From Mucilaginibacter dorajii (GTDB taxonomy: Bacteria; Bacteroidota; Bacteroidia; Sphingobacteriales; Sphingobacteriaceae), in contig NZ_JANTYS010000013.1 of assembly GCF_024808255.1 (NCBI RefSeq), forward strand, positions 1 to 64,000: a DNA stretch of 64,000 nt. Direction: 5' to 3'. The notes below the pieces were generated by a model. That model did not search any database and had not been told where the DNA came from. It saw nothing but the letters and a program-made list of their open reading frames with translations. Position 1 is the stretch's first letter; each line of letters begins with the position of its first letter. A program made the position numbers and the translations under genes. Shown piece after piece: positions 35,114 through 45,356 of the stretch.

Positions 35114-35164
35114 AACCCAAAGGCGGAGACCAAGCCACCTTTTATTAAAAAGTAAACGAGAACG

Positions 35165-36571
35165 CTATTTTTTCAATATCACATACTGATATGGCTGAAG
35201 TGTTAATTGTGTATTCAGCGTTACACTGGTGTTGGCAAGGCCATCTGTCCAGCTGCTTTGCAGGCCTGCTGGTACCGAGTAGGTAACCGTGCTGTTTTTA
35301 GCATTTACCAATACCACCACATCATCGCTGCCCGATTTTTTCTCAAAGGCAACCACATTGGCATCAGGGTACTGCGTTAACGTGCCGGTTTTTACAGCCT
35401 CATGCGCGGCACGGAAAGCCAGGATCTTTTTATAAGCCGCTACCATATCCGGGTTGGCCGTATAATCCACATTTACATTATTGAAAAAGTTAATGGAGTT
35501 GGGATAACCAACTTCCTGGCTGCCATATATAAGCGGTACACCGCCCATATAACTTGCCAGTACAAAGGCCGCTAACGCGCCCTGCTTGCCGTTGTACTCT
35601 GTAAGGGTACTTCCGTCTGATGACGCGTTATCGTGGTTAGTAATGTACCTTAATTTAATACCTGGCGATGGCAGGGAAGCAATTTCGGCGCTATTGGTAC
35701 TAAATAATGCTGATGGAGCAGAGCCACCTGCAAACAAGCTTTTAAGCGTGCCGTAATAGCTAAAAGCATAACCCATCTGGAAACCGGCGCTAATTTCTGG
35801 TCCTTTGGTGCCTTCGGCTAAATAGATCAGCTTATGGGTTTTGATGGTGTTGAGGGTATCTAAAGCCGGTACCCAAAAATCGTTAGGGATATTATCGGCA
35901 AAATCGCAACGGTAACCATCAATGTTGGCAGCGTAAATCCAGTATTTCATCGCCTTGATCATGGCGCTGCGCATGGTGGTATTGTTATAATTTAAAGCGG
36001 CAACATCGGTATAGTTAGTCCCCGGCGGAATGATGATATTCCCGGCTGCATCCTGCTGGTACCATGATTTATTCTGTATCCAGGCGTTATCCCATGAGGT
36101 ATGGTTAGCAACCCAATCCAATATCACGGCCATGCCCAGTGAATGTGCTTTGGCAATGTAGGCGCGCAGATCATCAAGGGTACCAAAATCGGCGTTTACA
36201 CCGGTATAATCTCTAACAGCGTATGGCGATCCCGATGCTTTAAGTACACCAATAGGGTAGGTAGGCATCAGCCAAACCACGTTAACACCCAGTGCTTTAA
36301 TAGAATCTAAACGGGCACTTGCCTTAACCAAAGTGGTTGGCGAGTAGGTACGCAGATTCACCTCGTACATTACAATATCCTTAGTTGCGGGTACGCTGGC
36401 AAAGGGTGTACCGTATTGTACCGGGTCGGGATTAACCGGTGTTGTTTTCATGGTATCAACCGGTGTAGTGCCGGGATTTGATTTGCCGCAGCCCAGTATC
36501 GAGCTTATCAGCATGGTAAATAATATAATGCTGTTCATCCGGTTGTTTTTTTTACTCTTATTCATGCGCAC
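35165..36571 (-). CDS. GH13 alpha-amylase family lipoprotein
   Basis: An alpha-glucan-cleaving enzyme of 468 residues, probably anchored to the outer membrane. The N-terminus is a lipoprotein signal with lipobox SILGC. The barrel has all GH13 regions: ILDWVANHTSW (I), GYRCDFADN with nucleophile D223 (II), IYLAEG with acid/base E253 (III), and ITNHDNAS with D314 (IV). It corresponds to SusG in role. It is the last gene of the SusC operon, 7 bp after GH31. Two later ATG codons (36565, 36538) are possible starts. Confidence 0.95.
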   Translation of the reverse strand: MRMNKSKKNNRMNSIILFTMLISSILGCGKSNPGTTPVDTMKTTPVNPDPVQYGTPFASVPATKDIVMYEVNLRTYSPTTLVKASARLDSIKALGVNVVWLMPTYPIGVLKASGSPYAVRDYTGVNADFGTLDDLRAYIAKAHSLGMAVILDWVANHTSWDNAWIQNKSWYQQDAAGNIIIPPGTNYTDVAALNYNNTTMRSAMIKAMKYWIYAANIDGYRCDFADNIPNDFWVPALDTLNTIKTHKLIYLAEGTKGPEISAGFQMGYAFSYYGTLKSLFAGGSAPSALFSTNSAEIASLPSPGIKLRYITNHDNASSDGSTLTEYNGKQGALAAFVLASYMGGVPLIYGSQEVGYPNSINFFNNVNVDYTANPDMVAAYKKILAFRAAHEAVKTGTLTQYPDANVVAFEKKSGSDDVVVLVNAKNSTVTYSVPAGLQSSWTDGLANTSVTLNTQLTLQPYQYVILKK

Positions 36572-36578
36572 TTTTCCT

Positions 36579-39032
36579 TTAGTAATTAATTTGTATGTTA
36601 TTTGCTGTATTGTTGATAGTTACGGTTTTAATCGGGCTGCTGTCAGGGGCATTAATACTTCCCTGCGGATCGGTATTGGCGGCTGCGCCCAAAAAGGCTA
36701 TCGTGCCATCTTGTAGTTTCAGGTTATTGCCACTTGTTTTAACCGATGCGGTTTGCTCAAAGCCATGCAGTACCAGCCTGATGTATTTAAAATTGGTTTG
36801 ATAAGTCCCTTCGGCTTTATCAAATGTGATCGTTTTTTTGCCGGGATCAAAGCTGATGGTGCGTTTGTAAAAATCGCCCTTTTGATAGCTGAAGCTTTTG
36901 CCATCATCCTCGTAATAAACAAAGTGGTTTGGCTTATCGCCTTTGTAAACATGTACGGCAAGGGTATCGGTAGGCAACTCGGCTGTCGATTGGGTTAGTG
37001 ACTGCATTGGGATAATACTACCGCCCTTTACATACACCGGCAATTTACTTACCGATACCGGTATAGTAACCTCCTGTGCACCTTTCTGCTCCCCGCCGGT
37101 ATACAAATCATACCAGGTACCTTGCGGGAAGTAAACTTTGCCAAAAGCGGCGGTACTTTCAAATGGTGCTACCATAAAACCGTTGCCAAATTCGTACTGG
37201 TTTTGGTAGGTAGGGTCCATCACTTTTGGATCAAAGGTATAGTTGATGGCCAGCGACCGCATCACCGGCATCCCGTTTTGGGTTGATTCATAAAACGAGG
37301 AATACAGGTAAGGCATCAATTGATAACGCAGGCTGATGTAGCTGCGGGCAATGTCCAAAACATCTTCGCCAAAAGCCCATGGCTCGGCGGCCCGGGTGTT
37401 AAGGGCGGTATGATTGCGGTAATAGGGTACAAAGGCACCCAGCTCTATCCAGCGAGTATATAAGGACGTGGTGGGGTTGCCGGTAAAACCGCCGATATCC
37501 ATGCCGGTAAAGGATACGCCGCTTAAGCCAAGGCTGTTCATCAGCCTAACACCTGCCAGCATATGATCTTCTTCGGCGCGGTTATCACCGGTCCATATGG
37601 CCGAGTAGCGTTGCAGGCCCGCGTAACCCGATCTGCTCAGGATAAACGGGCGCTCTTTAAAATGCTCCAAAGCGCCTTCATAGCTTGAGCGTACCATTTC
37701 TAAACCGTACACATTATGCGCTTCCAGGTGGGTGGTTTTCCTGCCGTCGAAATCAAACAACACGTTATCCGGCATTTTTTGGCCCCAGGTAGAAATTTCG
37801 TTCATATCGTTCCAAATGCCGCTGACGCCGGATTTGGCAAAGAAATCAACCTGGCCGCGCCACCAGGCCCTGCCTTTTTCGCTGGTAAAATCGGTAAAAT
37901 TACACCAACCCGGCCATACCTGCCCGGTGTATGGTGTACCATCGGGGTATTTAATATAAACATCTTTAGCCAGTCCGCTTTCGTAAGCAGGCGCACCTTT
38001 TTCAACCTTAATGCCGGGGTCAACAATAACGGTAAGTTTTAAGCCCAGCTTGTTCAGTTCGGCACTCATTTTGGCAGGATCAGGGAAACGGTTCTTGTTC
38101 CAGGTAAACAATTGGTAGCGGTCCATGTAATGGATATCTAAAGTGATACCATCGGCAGGGATGCGTTTCTCGCGCAGGGTATTGGCAATGCGCATTACCT
38201 CTGCTTCGGGGTAATAGCTGTACCTGTTTTGTTGGTAGCCCAAAGCCCATTTAGGGGGCAATGGCATACGCCCGGTAAGCCAGGTATAAGAGGCAATAAT
38301 ATCTGCCAGTTTTTTATGGTAGATAAAGTAGTAATTCATTTCGCCACCGCGCGCGCCGAAAGATGAGAAGCGGTTATTACTGGCACCAAAGTTAAAATCG
38401 CTTTGGTAAGTGTTGTCCATAAAAATGCCATAGTTTAAGCCATGGTGAATACCCACATAAAACGGAATGGTTGAATACAAGGGATCGGCGGCTACGTTGT
38501 AACCATACACGTCAGAATTCCAGTTGGTGTAGCCATTACCTTTACGGTCAAGATTGCCTGTTTTTTCGCCAAGACCTACAAAATGCTCATCATCCTGCAT
38601 TTTTTTGTAGGTAGTTACGGCATCATTAACCCATGAAGTTGTTAAACCCTGCTCATCCTGGTTAATCACTTTGCCATCGATTGTGAAAAACGATACGCTA
38701 AATGGCTTCTTTTGAATTACCGCTTTAAGCGAATCGGTGACGATATCAATTTCATTATCGGTTTGGTTGATCTGTGCTTTAACGGCCATCGGCTTGCCGA
38801 CAACAGCATAGGAGAAATCGGCATTGAGCGGCTTTTTATCCAGCCTGATCCTGATAATAGATGGACTATAAACGGTTATTTTTCCGTAGCTATTGGTAGT
38901 TTTAAAAGTAACGTCTTGCTCACCAAGGGTAACACTTTCAAAATTACCCGGCATAACTACCGGCGATTGCGCCATAACACGTGGCATGATCAAAACACAG
39001 GCAAGTAAAAACGTGATCTTAATAGATTTCAT
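36579..39032 (-). CDS. GH31 alpha-glucosidase, secreted
   Basis: A retaining exo-acting alpha-glucosidase of 817 residues, expected to release glucose from malto-oligosaccharides in the periplasm. It has a signal peptide (ending MPRVMAQ), an N-terminal beta domain, then the barrel with nucleophile D409 in GIWNDMNE and acid/base D483 in AIWTGDNR, followed by beta C-terminal domains and a DUF5110-type end. It lies between susE and the GH13 gene. Classical sus loci carry GH97 (SusB) in this role, so GH31 is a substitution. Confidence 0.96.
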   Translation of the reverse strand: MKSIKITFLLACVLIMPRVMAQSPVVMPGNFESVTLGEQDVTFKTTNSYGKITVYSPSIIRIRLDKKPLNADFSYAVVGKPMAVKAQINQTDNEIDIVTDSLKAVIQKKPFSVSFFTIDGKVINQDEQGLTTSWVNDAVTTYKKMQDDEHFVGLGEKTGNLDRKGNGYTNWNSDVYGYNVAADPLYSTIPFYVGIHHGLNYGIFMDNTYQSDFNFGASNNRFSSFGARGGEMNYYFIYHKKLADIIASYTWLTGRMPLPPKWALGYQQNRYSYYPEAEVMRIANTLREKRIPADGITLDIHYMDRYQLFTWNKNRFPDPAKMSAELNKLGLKLTVIVDPGIKVEKGAPAYESGLAKDVYIKYPDGTPYTGQVWPGWCNFTDFTSEKGRAWWRGQVDFFAKSGVSGIWNDMNEISTWGQKMPDNVLFDFDGRKTTHLEAHNVYGLEMVRSSYEGALEHFKERPFILSRSGYAGLQRYSAIWTGDNRAEEDHMLAGVRLMNSLGLSGVSFTGMDIGGFTGNPTTSLYTRWIELGAFVPYYRNHTALNTRAAEPWAFGEDVLDIARSYISLRYQLMPYLYSSFYESTQNGMPVMRSLAINYTFDPKVMDPTYQNQYEFGNGFMVAPFESTAAFGKVYFPQGTWYDLYTGGEQKGAQEVTIPVSVSKLPVYVKGGSIIPMQSLTQSTAELPTDTLAVHVYKGDKPNHFVYYEDDGKSFSYQKGDFYKRTISFDPGKKTITFDKAEGTYQTNFKYIRLVLHGFEQTASVKTSGNNLKLQDGTIAFLGAAANTDPQGSINAPDSSPIKTVTINNTANNIQINY

Positions 39033-39144
39033 GAATTAGAGTGGTACTGAACAACCATCTTTTTGCAAAGCTGGCAAATTCAAATTGCTTGTTTTATAAG
39101 TGTATTAAATAAGGCAGTGCTTTTGCACTGCCTTATAGTTGTTA

Positions 39145-40233
39145 TTAGTTTTTGTGGATCTTATACGTGTAATTGTTAGGGTCATGCAGATCTAACGTGA
39201 TGGTATAATTGCCGTTTGACGGAACCGTTAAGTTACCCAGCGACCCATTGTAAGGGAAGGCAGGATTATCGGCATATTGAATTTTGCCGTTAGCATCAAT
39301 CCCAAAGTCGATAGACCATTGGTTGTTTGCCCTAAACTTAAATGAACCGCTTGATAACATGTTAGCCGTAACTGTCCAAACCTTTTTGGTCGCGTCATAG
39401 CTCATCTGCGTATCTGAAGTCCAGCCGCCTGGTGTGGCATCGCCGATAATTCCCCAGGTAACCAAAGTGTATGACCAGGTTAGCGTTGATGGATTAGCCA
39501 CCAATTCGTAATAACCAGGGCCAGGCAGTACCAGATCGCCTTTTGTGCCATCAGTAGTTAACAAGCCTGTGCCGCCATCGCCATAATTGATATGGTTCCA
39601 ATCCGGCGCGCTGGTAAACTTAAAGTGATAAGTGCCACCGGCAGGCTCGTTGATATAGCCTTCGTACACATTAGGGATAGATGCCGCAACAGTTGGCGCT
39701 GTTGGTGGCGACCAGCCCTGGTAATCGCCGGGAACATATAGCACCGGGTAATTATTGCTTGGCGGCAAAATGATTTTGTACGGACTAATGGTAAGTGTTA
39801 CCGCGTGCGAAAACGCGTCTCTATCCTGGTAAGCGCGTACTCTGAACACCATTTTTGCGGTATCATTGGCAGGCACACCAATGGCCAGTGCAAGCGTGTT
39901 TAAATCGCTCCCTTTAAAGGTTTTGGTTAATACATCGTTACCAATTAATATCGATGTAGCATTACCCCAGGCAGTGGCACCTACCGTATCAGTAGGGATA
40001 TCGGCCTGTAAAGTATAGGTTACATGCGATTTATATGGATATACTACAGCCGGCCATTTAAGGGTTACCACAGTTGCCGAATCTGTAGCGGGCGATAGTA
40101 TAGCGGTGCTGGTTGAGGCTGAAATTGATGATCCGAAAGCAACGGGTTTCAACACAGTTAACTCAGCATTTTTGTGACAGGCAACAGCCATACAGGCCGT
40201 TGCTATCAATACTAAATTGAATATTTTTTTCAT
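39145..40233 (-). CDS. SusE-like starch-binding outer-membrane lipoprotein
   Basis: A protein of 362 residues from ATG 40233, with lipobox AVACH. The N-terminal SusE domain (about 20-165) is followed by two carbohydrate-binding modules of the SusE/SusF type: the first contains YVPGDYQGWSP and GTYHFKFTSAPDWNHINYG, the second IIGDATPGGWTSDTQM and SGSFKFRANNQWSIDFG. The conserved Trp/Tyr and Lys/Asn sugar-binding residues are visible. A start three codons upstream (40242) would overlap the susD stop. Confidence 0.94.
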   Translation of the reverse strand: MKKIFNLVLIATACMAVACHKNAELTVLKPVAFGSSISASTSTAILSPATDSATVVTLKWPAVVYPYKSHVTYTLQADIPTDTVGATAWGNATSILIGNDVLTKTFKGSDLNTLALAIGVPANDTAKMVFRVRAYQDRDAFSHAVTLTISPYKIILPPSNNYPVLYVPGDYQGWSPPTAPTVAASIPNVYEGYINEPAGGTYHFKFTSAPDWNHINYGDGGTGLLTTDGTKGDLVLPGPGYYELVANPSTLTWSYTLVTWGIIGDATPGGWTSDTQMSYDATKKVWTVTANMLSSGSFKFRANNQWSIDFGIDANGKIQYADNPAFPYNGSLGNLTVPSNGNYTITLDLHDPNNYTYKIHKN

Positions 40234-40241
40234 GTTGATCA

Positions 40242-41729
40242 TTAATTAGGATAACCAGGATTCTGTTTCAATGCCGGGTTGGCGTTAAGCGCCGCGGTAG
40301 GGATAGGGAAAAGCATCCTGTACGATGGCGTAGTTTGTACAAAGCCGTGCGGCAACAGGAATTTGCCAAAACGGATCATATCCTGCCTGCGGTGGCCTTC
40401 CATGTTCAGCTCAAAACCGCGCTCGTCATAAATATTATCCAACGTAGGCGATCCTATATCTGTTAGCCCGGCGCGTTCCCTTACCTGGTTTAAGAATGGC
40501 GCGGCAGCTGCCGCGTTGCCTAACCGAACATTGCATTCCGCCTGCATTAACAACACATCAGCGTAACGGTATACCGGGAAATCGTTTGATTCGCCGCTGC
40601 CGTCAGATGGTTTTACCGGGAAAAATTTATCGTCCCTGATACCCTCATTAGGACCTGCACCCGGATCGATCAATGATGATACTTCCTTGCTGTAAGTAAC
40701 GCCACCGGCCTGTGCCCCAACCAGGAATTGTTTTTTCCTGATATCGGCATTATCAAACTTATCATAATACTCAGATGGGATGATAGTACCATTCCAACCC
40801 GGGAAGCCGATAAGGGCGGTTCCATTCGGGCTGTTTAAACTCCTGATGGTGTATATATTACCGCTGATAACGTTTTGGGTGATGAACAAGGCCCAGATGG
40901 TTTCATCATTAGGGCATACATCGCCAAAAAGATCATAGTAGGAGTTACCCAACGCGCTGGCCGTATTGGCGCTTGCAGGGTGCAAGGCAAAACCACCCGA
41001 TGCTACTTTATTGCAAGCGGCAAGCGCTTCGGCCCAATGGGCTGTTCCGGTATAAACTTCGGCATTTAAATAAACCTTAGCCAATACCATATAACCGGCC
41101 CATTTATTAAAACGACCATAATAAGCGCCGCCCCTGGTTTCAGACAGCAAATCAACATTGCCCTTCAACTCGCTAACAATAAAGTTGTAAATGGTAGCGC
41201 GTTTTTCCTGCGGAATTTTAGAGATATCGGTGTTGTTATCGGTATAAAAAGGTACATCACCAAAATCATCAATCAACAGGTAATACAACCAGGCACGCAT
41301 CACTTTGGCCTCGGCGATCTTTGACGGATCGGCCTTGGCGGCGGTAAGCTGCGCTATAGAAAGGTTGGCGCTGTAAATGGTTGAGTAGGCCCAGTTCCAG
41401 GTATTGTTAATGATACCAAGACTTGGCAGTTCGGTACGGGTGTATAGCTGGGCAAAATCAAGCTGCCAGTCGCCGGTGTTGCGGTGCGGTATAACCTGTT
41501 CATCAGATGAGTAGCAGTTTAAATCGTACCAGCAGTTATCGCGGCCTGCGTAGTTTGAACCCCAGCTTCCCGTAATTTTTGCGTACACGCTTGCCAGCGC
41601 AACATCGGCACCGGCCGCTGTTGAATAAAATTGCGTGGCAGCGTATTTGTCGTACACGTTTTCGTTAACCTTGGTGCAGCTTGCAGCGCCAAGGGCAACA
41701 ATTAACATACTAAAAAATATTTTTTTCAT
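40242..41729 (-). CDS. SusD/RagB family nutrient-binding lipoprotein
   Basis: An outer-membrane lipoprotein of 495 residues (lipobox GAASC) that binds glycan and covers the SusC pore. It has the SusD helical TPR core with AEAKVMRAWLYYLLIDDFGD and the C-terminal RYADVLLMQAECNVRLGNAA and ERGFELNMEGHRRQDMIRFG blocks. It lies 7 bp after susC. Its partner is the adjacent SusC. Confidence 0.97.
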   Translation of the reverse strand: MKKIFFSMLIVALGAASCTKVNENVYDKYAATQFYSTAAGADVALASVYAKITGSWGSNYAGRDNCWYDLNCYSSDEQVIPHRNTGDWQLDFAQLYTRTELPSLGIINNTWNWAYSTIYSANLSIAQLTAAKADPSKIAEAKVMRAWLYYLLIDDFGDVPFYTDNNTDISKIPQEKRATIYNFIVSELKGNVDLLSETRGGAYYGRFNKWAGYMVLAKVYLNAEVYTGTAHWAEALAACNKVASGGFALHPASANTASALGNSYYDLFGDVCPNDETIWALFITQNVISGNIYTIRSLNSPNGTALIGFPGWNGTIIPSEYYDKFDNADIRKKQFLVGAQAGGVTYSKEVSSLIDPGAGPNEGIRDDKFFPVKPSDGSGESNDFPVYRYADVLLMQAECNVRLGNAAAAAPFLNQVRERAGLTDIGSPTLDNIYDERGFELNMEGHRRQDMIRFGKFLLPHGFVQTTPSYRMLFPIPTAALNANPALKQNPGYPN

Positions 41730-41736
41730 GATCCAC

Positions 41737-44697
41737 TTATTTTAAAATAACATTTAAACCGATAGAGAAGGTCCTGGTACGGGGGTATATACCATAGTCC
41801 TGGGCTATTGAGCTGCCACCACTTGTATCCAACTCAGGGTCGATGCCTTTATATTTGGTAATAAGTGCAAGGTTTTGACCTGTTACCGATACGCGTAAAG
41901 CATTAATGTACTTCACGTTTTTTAGGTTGATGCGGTAACCGAACGATAGGTTTTCCCAACGTAAATAGTTGCCGCTCTCCAGCCAAAGGTCAGATCCGTA
42001 TTGTGACGACTGGATACCCAGCGGTACAGCACTTTGCAGCACGTTTGATTTACCAAGGTTTTCTAACAAGCTCAAATCCTGGCGAAGACCGTTGTAGATC
42101 TTGTTGCCGCCAGAGCCGCGCCAAACCATTGATGCATCAAAGTTTTTGTAGGTAAAGCTTGGGGTAAAGGCATAAGAGTAGGTAGGTAAGCCCTGGCCTT
42201 CTTCGTAACGATCTTTACTTTGTGAACCCTGGTCAATAGTGCCGTTGTTGTCACGGTCAACCACGGTTTCGGCACTGTTGGCGTCTTTACCTTTGTGTTT
42301 CAGGATCAGGAAGGTACCAATTGGCTTGCCCACAACAAGGTAAGCGTTGCCGCCACCGCCCCAGCCAATGTAATTGGTAGGGATGTCATAACCCTCAATA
42401 TTGCCACCTAATTTAAGTACCTTGTTTTTCATTAATGAACCGTTACCGGCAAGGATCAACGTAGTATTCGCGTTTTTAATAACCGCGTAGCTTAAGCTAA
42501 GTTCCAAACCGCGGGCCTGTAACGTACCCACGTTGGCTAATATATTGGTGGTTAAAAACGGGCCTTCTAAAGGAACGGTGTAGTTAAATAACAGGTTATC
42601 GGTATTGGCTGTGTATACATCAACAGATCCGTTAAACCTATCGTTGAACGAAGCAAAATCTAAACCTAAGTTGGCCTGTTTACGGGTTTCCCACTTTAAA
42701 TTAGGGTTTGAGTTTTGATTAACCGAGTAGTTTGGTATGGTAGTACCACCAAAAAATACCGAACCTGCCTGCCCAACCAAAGCGATTGAGTTTTGCGGGC
42801 TAATACCTTGCTGGTTACCGGTAATACCGTAGCCAACACGCAGTTTAAGGCTGCTAAGGGCATGCTGATTTTTCATGAAACCTTCCTGGTCAATACGCCA
42901 GGCTAATGATGCCGATGGGAAATTACCCCATTTGTTATTTACCCCAAACACGGTTGAACCATCTCGCCTAAAACTGGCGGTTAACAGGTAACGGTTGTTA
43001 TAAGAGTAGTTTACACGGCCTAAAAAGGAAACCAGTCTCCTGTCGTTTTTGTACGATGAAATATCGCCCTGCAAAACTTTAGAGATATCGCCTAATTGCA
43101 AAGCGTTGTAAGTAGCTATATCATTGATAAAGCCGCGGCCTTGTGCAAAGCTGCCGTTATAGGTTTGCGCCTGCCACTCATAAACGGAGGTCGCGTCTAA
43201 ATGGCTTAAGCCAAAATCGGCTTTATAGCTCAGGTTAATGTCCATCAGCTTTTCGTCAACATGGTTGTTGGCAATGTTGGCGATGCCTTTGTTATCAATG
43301 GCGGTAGCTATGGTTGATGCTACCGGCGCGTAATAACCTGTGTTGGTATCCGTTTTTCTCCAGCTGCCAAACCATCCGGCCGACAGGCCTTTGTAGATAT
43401 CAAGGTTAGCTGCTAAGCTACCGAACAGGTTATTGGTGTTTGCATTGTTTTGAACCGTTTTGGCAACCGCGTAGGGGTTAATGTACTGAAACACGTTGGG
43501 GTCGCTGTAATAGCTGCCATCGCTGTTAAATACAGGGTCGGTTGGCCTTGAAATGTAAGTGTTGCTGATTAAGTTTGATGTAAACGCGGCACGACCGATA
43601 CCGATAGGGCTGTATACATTATCATTAATACCGCTGTTCACGTTCATGGTAAGCGTTAACTTATCATCCAACGCTTTTTGGGTAGCGGTTATCCGGCCAA
43701 TGTATTTTTTATAGCTGGAATTAATCACGATACCAGTTTGGGTGATAGCACTCACCGATGCACGGTAGTTAAAACCATTGGTGCCCGAACCAAAAGCAAG
43801 GGTATGGTTTTGGGTTACACCGTTCCGGGTAAGCAGGTTAAACCAATCGGTACTGGAACCGTGGTTGGCAGATACATCTACCCCTTGTGCTTCGGCTTGT
43901 TTGGTCCAGCCGGCGGCATCTAACTCTTTCAGTTTTTTGGCGATCACATCCAGCGATGTATTTTCGGTGTATTCAACATTGGCTTTGCCTGCAACACCTT
44001 TTTTTGTGCTGATGATGATAACACCCGGTGCACCACGTGAACCGTAAATAGCGGTGGCAGATGCATCTTTCAAAATGTCGACAGAAGCGATCTCACTCGG
44101 CGGAACCTGGTTAAGCAGGTCCATATTGCCCTGGATGCCATCAACCACAACCAATGGATCATTACCGCCTTGCAGCGAAGTAATACCACGGATACGCACG
44201 GTTGGTGCAACACCGGGCTCGCTGCCTGTTTGGCTAATGCTTACACCTGCCGCTTTACCGGTTAATTGCTGTAAAGGGTTGGTAATAGGGCCTGGGTTTA
44301 AGTCTTTTGAACCTAAATTGGTTACAGCACCGGTTAAGTCTGATTTTTTAACCGATCCATAGCCTACAACCACAACTTCGGTTAATGATTTGGAGGCTGG
44401 CACCAGCGAAATTGTGCTGCTTTCATTGGCTTTGATCACACGCTCCTGCATATCGTAACCCACAAAGCTAACCTGTATAGTTACGGTTGGGGTATTGCCG
44501 GTGAGGCTGAATGAGCCGCTTACATCAGTAACGGTTGATTGATCTGTTCCCTTTACGTGCACAGTTGCGCCTGGTAATGGCTGGTTAAGCTCATCAACTA
44601 CTTTGCCTTTGAATGTGCCTTTTTGAGCAAAAGCGATGGTAGCGCAAACTAAAAGTAGTACGGTCAAGCCATACTTAAATAAGTAAACTTTTTTCAT
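41737..44697 (-). CDS. SusC/RagA family TonB-dependent transporter
   Basis: An outer-membrane importer of 986 residues. Order: signal peptide (to FAQ, about 25), carboxypeptidase-regulatory-like beta domain (about 28-110), the SusC signature TEVVVVGYGSVKKSDLTGAV at the TonB-box/plug junction, plug domain (DPLVVVDGIQG), then the 22-strand barrel ending TRTFSIGLNVILK. It opens the starch operon (susC-D-E-GH31-GH13) and should import malto-oligosaccharides given its neighbours. The operon promoter is probably within 44698-44930 but is not clear by consensus. Confidence 0.97.
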   Translation of the reverse strand: MKKVYLFKYGLTVLLLVCATIAFAQKGTFKGKVVDELNQPLPGATVHVKGTDQSTVTDVSGSFSLTGNTPTVTIQVSFVGYDMQERVIKANESSTISLVPASKSLTEVVVVGYGSVKKSDLTGAVTNLGSKDLNPGPITNPLQQLTGKAAGVSISQTGSEPGVAPTVRIRGITSLQGGNDPLVVVDGIQGNMDLLNQVPPSEIASVDILKDASATAIYGSRGAPGVIIISTKKGVAGKANVEYTENTSLDVIAKKLKELDAAGWTKQAEAQGVDVSANHGSSTDWFNLLTRNGVTQNHTLAFGSGTNGFNYRASVSAITQTGIVINSSYKKYIGRITATQKALDDKLTLTMNVNSGINDNVYSPIGIGRAAFTSNLISNTYISRPTDPVFNSDGSYYSDPNVFQYINPYAVAKTVQNNANTNNLFGSLAANLDIYKGLSAGWFGSWRKTDTNTGYYAPVASTIATAIDNKGIANIANNHVDEKLMDINLSYKADFGLSHLDATSVYEWQAQTYNGSFAQGRGFINDIATYNALQLGDISKVLQGDISSYKNDRRLVSFLGRVNYSYNNRYLLTASFRRDGSTVFGVNNKWGNFPSASLAWRIDQEGFMKNQHALSSLKLRVGYGITGNQQGISPQNSIALVGQAGSVFFGGTTIPNYSVNQNSNPNLKWETRKQANLGLDFASFNDRFNGSVDVYTANTDNLLFNYTVPLEGPFLTTNILANVGTLQARGLELSLSYAVIKNANTTLILAGNGSLMKNKVLKLGGNIEGYDIPTNYIGWGGGGNAYLVVGKPIGTFLILKHKGKDANSAETVVDRDNNGTIDQGSQSKDRYEEGQGLPTYSYAFTPSFTYKNFDASMVWRGSGGNKIYNGLRQDLSLLENLGKSNVLQSAVPLGIQSSQYGSDLWLESGNYLRWENLSFGYRINLKNVKYINALRVSVTGQNLALITKYKGIDPELDTSGGSSIAQDYGIYPRTRTFSIGLNVILK

Positions 44698-44947
44698 TTA
44701 AAATTGGTTTTAAAAATTGGTTTGTTTCGAAATACTTTGGTGGGTAATTCCAAATCAAAGAAAAGAAGGGAAAACAGGCTAATCAATAGCCGGATAGGTC
44801 AATATAGAAAATATAGAGGAAATATGTTTTTTAATTAATTGATAATCAATTTATTATGTATTGTTGTAAATGAGGTCAATATAGATTTAAAAAGAGGTAA
44901 TAAGTAGGTTATCGGCGTTATGTGGATGGCTTCTTATTATAATTACG

Positions 44948-45032
44948 TCATGTTATTGCGAGGCACGAAGCAATCGCATGCTATACAGGGTGGATCTGCA
45001 GAGTTCGCGATTGCTTCATGCCTACCCATAAC
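44948..45032. repeat. Dispersed palindromic repeat, copy 4 (partly decayed)
   Basis: The left arm begins CATGTTATTGCGAGGCACGA. The right end instead resembles copy 2 (CCTACCCATAACAAG), as if recombined between two family members. It is the first part of the second composite unit. Confidence 0.7.
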
Positions 45033-45041
45033 AAGTCCACC

Positions 45042-45126
45042 ATGTCATTGCGAGGAACGAAGCAATCGCATGCTATACAGGGCGGATCTGCACAGTTCGC
45101 GATTGCTCCGTTCCTCGCAATGACAT
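45042..45126. repeat. Dispersed palindromic repeat, copy 5 (intact)
   Basis: Long arms begin ATGTCATTGCGAGGAACGAA and the mirror ends TCGCAATGACAT. The centre is nearly identical to copy 3 at 5104-5188, while the arms carry a compensating change. Confidence 0.85.
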
Positions 45127-45139
45127 AGAGTTTTATGTT

Positions 45140-45186
45140 GTCATTCCAACTTCAGAATTTCGCGAAATTTTACAACTCAGAATGAC
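45140..45186. repeat. Companion repeat element, copy B
   Basis: A 47-bp element running from GTCATTCC to AATGAC, with the same AATTTCGCGAAATT core as 5200-5246. The rest of 45187-45356 holds an imperfect CCCCTC / GAGGGG inverted repeat near 45266-45296 and no gene. Confidence 0.75.
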
Positions 45187-45356
45187 AGGGTGGAGAATAT
45201 AGTTTTTATAACATTTTCCCCTTCCAGTACCAGGATTTAAAGAAAACAAACCGAAAATTTCCCGCCCCTCTATGCGGCGCAGTCGGAGAGGGGAAGACGG
45301 GCGAAGCCTCGTTGGGGTGAGTCGTCCCTTGGTTAGTTTACGCCGGATCTCAAATC

